Source of the DNA: Bifidobacterium sp. ESL0763
Lineage (GTDB): Bacteria; Actinomycetota; Actinomycetes; Actinomycetales; Bifidobacteriaceae
Length of the DNA: 64,000 nucleotides
Direction: 5' to 3'
Assembly (NCBI RefSeq): GCF_029433395.1
Contig: NZ_JAQTHW010000001.1
Span: 62,001-126,000, forward strand
Shown here: one piece after another, positions 7,464-15,361 of the stretch
Numbering within the stretch: position 1 is the stretch's first letter
How the letters are laid out: every line of letters starts with the position of its first letter
Made by a program: the position numbers and the translations under genes
Notes under the pieces: generated by a model
Seen by the model: the letters and a program-made list of their open reading frames with translations, nothing else
What the model was told of the DNA's origin: nothing
The model's database searches: none

Positions 7464-9281
7464 CTACGCCTCGTCGATCAGGTCGAGCATCTGGGCGACC
7501 GTCTTCTTGCCGAATTCGACCTTCTGCGAGGTGGTGCCGTCGGCGGCCGTCCTGTTGATGACGATGCAAGGCACGCTCATCGCGCCGTACTGCCTCTGCA
7601 GCTCGGGGAAGTGCGTGATGTCGTAGGCCTCGGCGCGCACCTTCGGATTGTCGGCGGCGATGCGCTGCGAGGAGAGTACCGTGGTCGGGCACATCGTGCA
7701 GGTCAGCGAGACCAGCACCATCACATCGATGGCGCCGCCGTCCGCGCCCAATGCCTCGATGCGCTTCTGGGTGGCGTCGTCGATGGACTGGCCGGGGCCG
7801 GCCGCGTTGTAGAGCGCCAGCACGAACGAATTGAACTCATGGCCGCTGGGCACACCATGGAACGCCAGTCCCGTGGGCTCGGCGCTCCCGTCGGCGCCGA
7901 CCTTGCACAGGCGCACGCACGGACGGGCCGCCGGCATCGCGTCCTCGACGTCGAACGCGGCGCGGCCGTTGCCATCGAGTCGCGTCTCGTCCTCGTCGGA
8001 GGCGACGACGGTGGAAAGCTTGCCGCCGCTCAGGCCCACCAGCTCGTCGACGAAGCCCTTGAGCTCGCGCGAAAGGTTGGTCTGGTCGAGCGAAAGACGG
8101 AGCACCAACGACTGGCTCATGCGCCCGAAGACCACGTCGAGCTGCTGGCGGATGGCGTCGTCGAAGAAACCGGAAGTGCGGGGCGAGGCGGCATGTGAAC
8201 CGGACGCGCCAGACGCGCCGGAAGCGGCGGCCGGCGCCGGAGACGTGCCGGAATTGGCGGCCTTGCGCGCCTGCTCGGCCTCGCGCTGCTCGTACTTCGA
8301 GGAAGTGGGGCGCGGCGGCACCAGTCCGGTCTTCTCGCTCATGTCCTTGGCATAGCGCTCGAGCTCCACGCCCGCCACGGCACCGTCCGAGACGGCGGTG
8401 ACCACCTGGCGCAGGTTCTTCTCGCGCAGGTCGCCGGCCGCGTAGACGCCGGCGGCGGAGGTCTCCAGGTAGCCGTGCGTGATGACGTAGCCATACTCAT
8501 CGAGGTCGATGACGCCCTTCAGGACGTCGGTCTGGGGCACGTAGCCCGCGAAGACGAAGACGCCGAAGTTCTTGGACCCGGAGGGCTTCCACTCCACGTC
8601 CTCGCCGGTCCTGCTGTCATGGAAAACGGCGCTCACGAGCCCGCCCTCGCCGGCGGAGACCGACTTCATCTCGGTGTGGTAGCGCACCTCGATGTTCGGG
8701 TCGTTCTTGGCCTCGTTGGCCACGGAGGCGTCGCAGGTGAAGTCGTCGTCGCGCACCAGCACGGTGACCTTCTTGGCGTATTTGGTGAGGAAGACGGACT
8801 CCTCGGCCGCGGAGAAGCCGCCGCCCACCACGATGACCTCCTGGCCATTGAAGAACTCGCCGTCGCAGGTCGCGCAGTAGGAGACGCCGCGCCCGGCATA
8901 TTCGGCCTCGCCTTCGAAACCGATCTTGCGCGGGTTGGCGCCGCTGGCCACGAGGATGCCGAAGGTCCTCAGGTCGCCGCGGTTGGTGTGCACGGTCTTG
9001 ATGTCGCCCTTGACGTCGAGCCCGGTGGCCTCGGCCGCCATGAATTCCGCTCCGAAGTCGGCAGCCTGCCGACGCATGGTCTCGGTGAGCGCGCGTCCGT
9101 CGGTGCGGGCGACGCCGGGATAGTTCACCACCTCGTTGGTGATGGTGATCTGGCCGCCGAAATCCTCCTTCTCGAGGATAAGCACACGATATCGAGCACG
9201 CGCAAGGTACAGGCCAGCCGTAAGTCCGGCCGGGCCGCCGCCGATCACCACCACATCGTACAAATCATCTTGCTGCTTCAT
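7464..9281 (-). CDS. Thioredoxin reductase-like flavoprotein with C-terminal AhpF-type redox domain (copy 1)
   Basis: 605 residues. Residues 1-~320 are a thioredoxin-reductase module: FAD loop IGGGPAGL near 13-20, redox-active CATC at Cys136/Cys139, and NAD(P) loop VVGGGFSAAE at 151-160. An Ala/Ser-rich linker follows, then a tandem thioredoxin-fold region like the AhpF N-terminal domain with CTMC at Cys528/Cys531 and a cis-Pro segment SVPCIVIN. The order is the reverse of Escherichia coli AhpF, where the thioredoxin part comes first. It probably passes NAD(P)H electrons to the peroxiredoxin AhpC encoded upstream. AAAGGA precedes the ATG. It is the third gene of a minus-strand operon, 50 bases after its paralogue. 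Confidence 0.88.
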   Translation of the reverse strand: MKQQDDLYDVVVIGGGPAGLTAGLYLARARYRVLILEKEDFGGQITITNEVVNYPGVARTDGRALTETMRRQAADFGAEFMAAEATGLDVKGDIKTVHTNRGDLRTFGILVASGANPRKIGFEGEAEYAGRGVSYCATCDGEFFNGQEVIVVGGGFSAAEESVFLTKYAKKVTVLVRDDDFTCDASVANEAKNDPNIEVRYHTEMKSVSAGEGGLVSAVFHDSRTGEDVEWKPSGSKNFGVFVFAGYVPQTDVLKGVIDLDEYGYVITHGYLETSAAGVYAAGDLREKNLRQVVTAVSDGAVAGVELERYAKDMSEKTGLVPPRPTSSKYEQREAEQARKAANSGTSPAPAAASGASGASGSHAASPRTSGFFDDAIRQQLDVVFGRMSQSLVLRLSLDQTNLSRELKGFVDELVGLSGGKLSTVVASDEDETRLDGNGRAAFDVEDAMPAARPCVRLCKVGADGSAEPTGLAFHGVPSGHEFNSFVLALYNAAGPGQSIDDATQKRIEALGADGGAIDVMVLVSLTCTMCPTTVLSSQRIAADNPKVRAEAYDITHFPELQRQYGAMSVPCIVINRTAADGTTSQKVEFGKKTVAQMLDLIDEA

Positions 9282-9331
9282 GTTTTCCTTTATGTTCCGT
9301 TACTTCTTCGCGTCAACGGCCGCCGGAGAGG

Positions 9332-11119
9332 TCACAGCGCCTCGATCAGGTCGAGGAGACCGGGAACCCCCTTCTTGCCAAACTCGATCTTCTGCGTGAC
9401 CGTGCCGTCCGCGCTCGTCCGGTTGATGACGATACAGGGCACGCTCATCGCCCCATAGTAGCGCTGGAGGTCACGGCAGTGCGAGACCTCGTAGGCCTCG
9501 GCGTGCACCTTCGGGTTGCTGGAGGCGATGCGCTGGGCGGCCAGGACCGTCGCCGGGCACACCGTGCACGTCAACGAGACCAGGATCATGATGTCGATGC
9601 TACCGCCGTCGGCGCACAGCTGGTCGACACGTTTCTGCACGTCGTCGTCGAGCACCTGACCCGGGCCGGCGACGTTGTAGAGCGAGAGGACGAACGAGCT
9701 GAACTCGTGGCCGCTGGGCATGCCGTGGAACGCGATGCCCGTGGGCACCGGCTCGCCGTCCGCACCGACCTTGCACACGCGCACGCAGGGCCGCACCTTC
9801 GGCAGGTTCTGCGCGATGTCGTAGGCCACGTTGCCCTTGTCGTCCACCTCGACGCCGTCATCGGCGGGGGTGGAGACGACCACGGAGAGCTTGCCGCCGC
9901 TCAGCTCGGCCAGCTCGGTGACGAAGCCCTGGATCTGCGGGGAGAGCGGGGTCTCGTCGAGCGTGACCTTGAGGATGAGCGGCTTGGCCATCACGCTGAA
10001 GACCACCTTGAGCTGCTGGCGGATCGTGCTGTCGAAGAAGCCGGCGGTCTGCACGTCCTTGGTGACGTCGGAGTTCTTCTTCTGCGGCTCGAACGCGGTG
10101 TTGGACTCATAGGCCTGCTCGTGGCGTTCGTACTTGGAATCGGTGGGCCTGGGCGGCATCACGCCGAGCTTTTCGCTCACATCCTTGGCGTAGCGCTCGA
10201 GCTCCACGGCGGCCACGCCACCATCGGAGACGGCGGTGATCAGCTGGCGCAGCGTCTTGCGGCGCAGGTCGCCGGCCGCGTAGACGCCCGCGGCGGAGGT
10301 CTCGAGATATTGGTCGGTGATCACATAGCCCTCTTCGTCGAGGTCGACCAGACCTTCCAGCAGGCTGGTCTGGGGCACGTAGCCCGCGAAGACGAAAACG
10401 CCGAAGTGACCGCCGTCGGCGGGTTTCCAGTCGATGTCCTTGCCGGTCTTGCGGTCGGTGAGCACTGCGGAGACAAGCCCGCCACGATCGGCTGAAACGC
10501 TTTTCATCTCGGTGTTGTAGCGCACCTCGATGTTCGGGTCTTCCTTGGCCTCGGCCGATACGGAGGCGTCGCAGCTGAAGTCGTCGCCACGCACCAGCAC
10601 GGTGACCTTGGTGGCGTATTTGGTCAGGAAGACGGCCTCCTCGGCCGCGGTGAAGCCGCCGCCCACCACGATGACCTCCTGGCCGTTGAAGAACTCGCCG
10701 TCGCAGGTGGAACAGTAGGAGATGCCATGGCCGGCGTACTCGGTCTCGCCCTTGAAGCCGACCTTGCGCGGCACGGCGCCCGTGGCCAGTAGGATGCCGA
10801 AGGTCTTCAGGTCGCCATGGTCGGTGTGCACGACCTTGATGTCACCGTCGACGTCGACGCCGGTGGCGTTGGCGGACATGAACTCGGCGCCGAAGTCAGC
10901 GGCCTGCTGGTGCATGGTCGCGCTCAGCGCGCGTCCGTCGGTGGAGGCGACGCCCGGGTAGTTCACGACTTCGTTGATGATGGTGATCTGGCCGCCGAAG
11001 TCCTCCTTCTCGAGGACCAGCACTCGATATCGTGCGCGCGCCAGGTAAAGCCCGGCCGTAAGCCCCGCGGGGCCTCCGCCGATTACCACCACATCGTACA
11101 AATCGTCTTGCTGCTTCAT
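9332..11119 (-). CDS. Thioredoxin reductase-like flavoprotein with C-terminal AhpF-type redox domain (copy 2)
   Basis: 595 residues, clearly paralogous to the next gene: the first 60 residues are nearly identical and the same domain order is kept. It has the FAD loop IGGGPAGL, the disulfide YCSTCDGEFF (CSTC in place of CATC), the NAD(P) loop VVGGGFTAAE, and the C-terminal CTVC with SVPCIVIN. The linker differs: it is Lys/Asn/Glu-containing rather than Ala-rich. The ATG at 11119 is chosen over an in-frame ATG at 11134 because AGAGGA lies directly upstream. It lies between ahpC and copy 1, so all three are probably cotranscribed. Whether both copies reduce AhpC or one serves another partner cannot be told. 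Confidence 0.88.
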   Translation of the reverse strand: MKQQDDLYDVVVIGGGPAGLTAGLYLARARYRVLVLEKEDFGGQITIINEVVNYPGVASTDGRALSATMHQQAADFGAEFMSANATGVDVDGDIKVVHTDHGDLKTFGILLATGAVPRKVGFKGETEYAGHGISYCSTCDGEFFNGQEVIVVGGGFTAAEEAVFLTKYATKVTVLVRGDDFSCDASVSAEAKEDPNIEVRYNTEMKSVSADRGGLVSAVLTDRKTGKDIDWKPADGGHFGVFVFAGYVPQTSLLEGLVDLDEEGYVITDQYLETSAAGVYAAGDLRRKTLRQLITAVSDGGVAAVELERYAKDVSEKLGVMPPRPTDSKYERHEQAYESNTAFEPQKKNSDVTKDVQTAGFFDSTIRQQLKVVFSVMAKPLILKVTLDETPLSPQIQGFVTELAELSGGKLSVVVSTPADDGVEVDDKGNVAYDIAQNLPKVRPCVRVCKVGADGEPVPTGIAFHGMPSGHEFSSFVLSLYNVAGPGQVLDDDVQKRVDQLCADGGSIDIMILVSLTCTVCPATVLAAQRIASSNPKVHAEAYEVSHCRDLQRYYGAMSVPCIVINRTSADGTVTQKIEFGKKGVPGLLDLIEAL

Positions 11120-11279
11120 GATCCTCTTTACCAATCACCACTTCATATCCGTCGGCGACGCCGTAACGACCACATCCCGCCCCGGCGCCGTCAACACCAC
11201 AGAGAGCCACGAAACCGAAGCGGGGCGACGAATCGGCTCCCGCATCCGGCGTTCGCGGCTAGGCATTTCGGGCTCCTTC

Positions 11280-11843
11280 TCAGAGCTGGCCGACGAGGTC
11301 GAGGCTCGGGGCGATGGTCTCGTCGCCCGGGGTCCACTTCGCGGGGCAGACCTGGTCGCCGTGCTCGTAGACGAACTGGCTGGCCTCGACGCGGCGCAGG
11401 ATCTCCTCGGCGTTGCGGCCGACGTTGGAGGAGATGACCTCATAGGCCACCACCTTTCCCTCGGGGCTCAGAATGAAATCGCCGCGCTCGGCCTGGCCGT
11501 TGACCGGGTCGTAGCTGTCGAGGTCGCGGGAAAGCTGGTTGGTGGGGTCGGCGACCATCGGGAACTGGATCTTGGCGATCTTGTCGTTGGCCTCGTGCCA
11601 CGCCTTGTGCACGAATTCGGTGTCGTGGGAGACGCCGTAGACCTCGCAGCCGGCCTGCTTGAACTCGTCGTAATGGTCGGCGAGGTCCTCGAGCTCGGTG
11701 GGGCAGACGAAGCTGAAGTCGTTGGGATAGAAGAACACCAGGGACCAGTGGCCCAGCATGTCGGCCTTGGTGAGCTTGCCGAACTTGTTGTCCTGATAGA
11801 TGTTGGCCGTGAAATCAGCGATTTCGTGCTGCAGCATAGTCAT
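11280..11843 (-). CDS. ahpC: Alkyl hydroperoxide reductase subunit C (2-Cys peroxiredoxin)
   Basis: 187 residues, the usual AhpC length. The peroxidatic cysteine is Cys47 in NDFSFVCPTELEDL and the resolving cysteine is Cys166 in DQVCPAKW, so it is a typical 2-Cys enzyme that reduces H2O2 and organic peroxides. The start at 11843 (MTMLQHEI) has AAGAGGT about 8 bases upstream; longer in-frame starts to 11981 lack a ribosome site and the family alignment. It is the first gene of the operon with the two flavoproteins, which supply electrons. Peroxiredoxins matter in anaerobes of this group because they lack catalase (family knowledge). No regulator is encoded next to it. Confidence 0.96.
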   Translation of the reverse strand: MTMLQHEIADFTANIYQDNKFGKLTKADMLGHWSLVFFYPNDFSFVCPTELEDLADHYDEFKQAGCEVYGVSHDTEFVHKAWHEANDKIAKIQFPMVADPTNQLSRDLDSYDPVNGQAERGDFILSPEGKVVAYEVISSNVGRNAEEILRRVEASQFVYEHGDQVCPAKWTPGDETIAPSLDLVGQL

Positions 11844-12223
11844 TGTGTGTACCTCTTTTACCTCGAATAACGTGACCTCTTGCGTTACCGGCGACTTGGC
11901 CTCGCCCCATCCGCGTATCTTCCCCATAAAGACGCTGCAATATGAAGCCGGCATCCGTTGACAGGCATGGCGAAACCTCACCGCTTATGAGTCACCATGG
12001 TAACGCCAAATATGAGATTTCCCACGCTAGAATTTGGTCCTTTTTATTTTTTTTCGTCTCTCGAAAGCTGTTTGCGCCCAGCGTCAGAATTGCCTCGGCC
12101 GAACGGTCTGATTGCCCCGTATTTAACTAAACATATAAATATATATCGTCTAGATTAAACATCACGACAGGATGCTTTCGACCACTACGGAGACCGGAAT
12201 CGAAGACATCAAAACCGGCGACG
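11844..12223. other. Intergenic region upstream of ahpC
   Basis: About 380 bases without a gene, holding the ahpC promoter on the minus strand. An AT-rich stretch (about 12035-12165) includes an ATATAAATATATAT tract. No recognisable peroxide-regulator site was identified. Confidence 0.4.
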
Positions 12224-12268
12224 AAAAAGCGCGCCGGGGCCGGAACCAACCGGAATCCCCGACGCGCC
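12224..12268 (-). terminator. Terminator of the DUF285 surface-protein gene
   Basis: On the minus strand a GC-rich stem (GCGCG...CGGGG...CCGG paired with CCGG...CCCC...CGCGC, loop about 6 bases) is followed by TTTTT. It lies about 20 bases after the stop. Confidence 0.85.
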
Positions 12269-12288
12269 CTACCGACTAAGAGAAGCCG

Positions 12289-14766
12289 TCAGCTCCTGTC
12301 GCCACGGCGACGGGCCATGGTCAGGAGGGTCACGCCGGCGGCCATGGCGGCCAGCGCGACGACGATTACTGCCGCGACGGCGGCACCGGTCCGGCCGAGC
12401 GATCGGCTGCCCGCGGCCTGCCCGTTGCCGGCCGCAGCGTTGGCCCCATTGCCCTGCGTGGCGGGGAGGTCAGGCAGCACCGGCCTGAGCGTGACGGGCA
12501 CGGCCTGGTCGCCGTAATCCCAGCCGACAGTGTAGTCGTATTGGGAATCGGCGCTATGCGTCGACCACGGACCAACCGCATAGTGCGTGGTCTCCGGCTT
12601 GCCGTCACGCGTGTAATAGAGGACGTCCCTGCCACCCGCGGTGCGGGGGAGGTCGGGGCCGTCGTTGTCCGCGGTCTGGTAGTGGACGGTCGTGGCGTCG
12701 GGCATGATCTTGATCGCCGCGTGCGCGCGATACCAGTCGCCCGGCTGAGTGATGCCGTTCGCCGTCACGTCGTTGCCGTCCGTGTCATTGTCGGTGGTGC
12801 GCAGGAAGTGGACCTCGCCGCCGATCAGGTTGAACGCGCCATGGTTGAACTGGGCGGTGCCCACGGAAAGCTTATCGAGGAAGCTGCAGCCGCGGAACAT
12901 GTCGCCCATGTCATTGACGGCCGGCGTGCTCCAGGCGCTCAAATCGAGCTGCTTCAGGACACCGTCGCCTTCGAACATCTTGTACATCTGCGTGACGGCC
13001 GAGGTCTCCCAGTCGTCAAGTCCCGTAAGCGTTTCGAGCTTCGCGCATCCGGCGAACATGCTGCTCATGTCGCCATTCCTATCCGCGGGATCGTTAGGCG
13101 TGGGCAAGCTGTTGATCTTGAGGTCCCAATTCGAAAGATCCAGCGAGGTGAGCCCGGCATCGCCGTTGAACATGGCGTAGGTCTTGATGACCGCCGGCGT
13201 GTGCCAATTCTCAATGCCCGTGATGCTCGGGAGCTTGGGGCACATGCGGAACGTCCAGCTGAAGTTGGTGACGTTTCGGGTGTCCCACCCGCTCACATCG
13301 AGGCTGGTGAGATTCTCGTCTCGGTCAAACACAGCACCCATGGTGTTCACCCTGGAGGTGTTCCAGCCACTGACGCTGCTCAGGTCGGTCAGCGAGCCAT
13401 CCTTTTCGAAGAGACCATCCATGTCGAGAGCCGAGCTGGTATCCCAATTCGACAAATCGACGCTTTCAAGCTTCGAGCAACCCTTGAACATGGCGTTCAG
13501 ATTCTTGGCACCGCTCATATCCCAGTTCGGCATGCCGCCAATATGGGTGAGTTTCGAGCAGGCTCGGAACATGCCATCCACTGCCCAGCCCATGTGCCAG
13601 CCGGTCAGATTGAGGTCGGTCAGCGCGGTGTCATATTGGTGGTCGCTCGCATCGACGATGTCGGTATCCACTCCGCCAACCATGTCGAACATGGAACTCA
13701 TCGTGACGGCACCGGCATTGAAGTGCGTCGCCCATTGCGAAAGATCCAGCGAGGCGAGCGAGGAGTCCTCCGAGAACATGTAGCTGGTATCCGTAATCGC
13801 CGCAGTACCCCAACCCGCGAACCAATCATTGATACCTGTGACTTCGGTAAGGGCGATGTCGTTGGCGAACATGTGCGTCATGTCCTGAACCCAATCCGGC
13901 TGCCAACCGGTGGTGTTCACCGTCGTCAGCTTGGGATCGTTGGCGAACATATAACGCATGTAGTTGGGGGAGTTCACCGTGAGATTCCGGACGTCCACGG
14001 TGGTGAGGTTGGGCAGGCCGGCGAACATGTAGTCAAGGGTCGCGCCGGTAAGCGCTCCCATGGGATGGTCAACGCTCACGCCCGTGATCTCGTCACGGTA
14101 GGCAGGCGCATACCAAGGCCAGAAGTCCTCTCTACCAATGACGTTCGTGGCGACGTTGTGGTCCCCACCCTGACTATTGCCACGTAAATGCAGCACGCAA
14201 TCGGAGGTGATTTCCCAATACGCCCCTCCGAGGGTAGGGTTCTGGTTGCCCGGAGTCGACGACACGAGGACAGGATTGCCCGGGGTTGAATAACCAGTCA
14301 AAGAATCTTGGAACGTCGTCGGTGTGGTCTGCGTGCACGTGGCCTTCGCCAAGGAACGGCTGCCGACGTTTGCCGTGCCGTCGCCCTTGGTCGCCGATGG
14401 CGCTGGTGTACCGAATCCAGCCTTGACGGCATTACTTGCGTTGGCGGTGTTGCCGATGCCGGCGGACGAACCGGCCGCGGCGGCGCTTCCGGAACCATTG
14501 GCCGTCACGGACGCATCCACACCCGCGCCCCCGATCGCCGACGGCGCCTGCGAACCATGCTTCGCAGGGGTACCCGCCACCGCGCTCGAACCGGTCTCGG
14601 CGGCGTCGGCGCTCGGCGCCAGCGCCACGCACATGGATACCGAAGAGAGCAAGGCGACCGCGGCCACCATGCCTCCCATTCCGTGCCTCGCGATACCGGC
14701 GACGCAGCTCTTCCCCCATGTCGACACGCTTGCGCCGACCGAGCCAAGCGAATGCAAACCGCGCAT
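12289..14766 (-). CDS. Secreted DUF285 (BspA-like) repeat surface protein
   Basis: 825 residues. A basic N-terminus and a hydrophobic stretch ending near SADAAET form a long signal peptide. An Ala/Gly/Ser-rich linker is followed by about 10 DUF285/BspA-type units of roughly 25-45 residues with the pattern MF-x-x-C/N-x-x-L-x-x-V/L-D-L-S-x-W-x-T, for example MFKGCSKLESVDLSNWDTS. The last 30 residues are a single membrane helix with a basic end (MARRRGDRS); no LPxTG motif is seen, so membrane rather than sortase anchoring is likely. BspA-like proteins of this type often bind host or microbial surfaces; the ligand here is unknown. The start at 14766 has GGAGG 6 bases upstream. Followed by its own terminator. 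Confidence 0.88.
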   Translation of the reverse strand: MRGLHSLGSVGASVSTWGKSCVAGIARHGMGGMVAAVALLSSVSMCVALAPSADAAETGSSAVAGTPAKHGSQAPSAIGGAGVDASVTANGSGSAAAAGSSAGIGNTANASNAVKAGFGTPAPSATKGDGTANVGSRSLAKATCTQTTPTTFQDSLTGYSTPGNPVLVSSTPGNQNPTLGGAYWEITSDCVLHLRGNSQGGDHNVATNVIGREDFWPWYAPAYRDEITGVSVDHPMGALTGATLDYMFAGLPNLTTVDVRNLTVNSPNYMRYMFANDPKLTTVNTTGWQPDWVQDMTHMFANDIALTEVTGINDWFAGWGTAAITDTSYMFSEDSSLASLDLSQWATHFNAGAVTMSSMFDMVGGVDTDIVDASDHQYDTALTDLNLTGWHMGWAVDGMFRACSKLTHIGGMPNWDMSGAKNLNAMFKGCSKLESVDLSNWDTSSALDMDGLFEKDGSLTDLSSVSGWNTSRVNTMGAVFDRDENLTSLDVSGWDTRNVTNFSWTFRMCPKLPSITGIENWHTPAVIKTYAMFNGDAGLTSLDLSNWDLKINSLPTPNDPADRNGDMSSMFAGCAKLETLTGLDDWETSAVTQMYKMFEGDGVLKQLDLSAWSTPAVNDMGDMFRGCSFLDKLSVGTAQFNHGAFNLIGGEVHFLRTTDNDTDGNDVTANGITQPGDWYRAHAAIKIMPDATTVHYQTADNDGPDLPRTAGGRDVLYYTRDGKPETTHYAVGPWSTHSADSQYDYTVGWDYGDQAVPVTLRPVLPDLPATQGNGANAAAGNGQAAGSRSLGRTGAAVAAVIVVALAAMAAGVTLLTMARRRGDRS

Positions 14767-15361
14767 GTCAATCCTCCATTCCATGGCGGCGTTGCACCGC
14801 CTACATGACCGCCTGCCCCGGAATGCCAAGGTTCTTGATGGCGGTCACACTTGATTTCCATTTATACGCAGATACCACATGAAACGGTTGCCCCATGGAC
14901 AACACGTTGCGACGCCGATGAAGCCGAGAAAGCGCACACAGCCAGCGACGGTCGACCTAAAGACGGCGACCAACGCCGCGCTCATACCAACATCGAATTA
15001 CGCGACAAACATCGTTCGTCGCGTCAACTCGATAAGGCTATGCGCCCATGACGAGGTTCCTCACTCCAAACCCCTGTTGCTTCCTTGTCTCATCAACCAG
15101 TAAACGTCGAATCCCTTACGACATTATTATGCAATATCTCACATTAGTCAGTTGTACTACACCGATTTGTCTGACGCAACTCGGCGCAATAATCCTTTGA
15201 CATCGGTCGCATCCATCAACCCGGGCAAAAAGCGCAGTTTTCCGGCCCGTCGGACATTGTCGGCAGGAGCATCAGACCACGAATCGCCGACGACCGGAGA
15301 TACGGACCCCACTTACCGGACCAGCGTACTGCCTGCCGTTCTGGAGCCACCACCGAATCCG
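14767..15361. other. Gene-free stretch upstream of the DUF285 gene
   Basis: 595 bases between two minus-strand surface-protein genes. It must contain the promoter of the DUF285 gene; the segment 15090-15180 is AT-rich. Short plus-strand frames across it are poor in composition and have no ribosome site. No clear terminator for the LRR gene was found. Confidence 0.45.
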
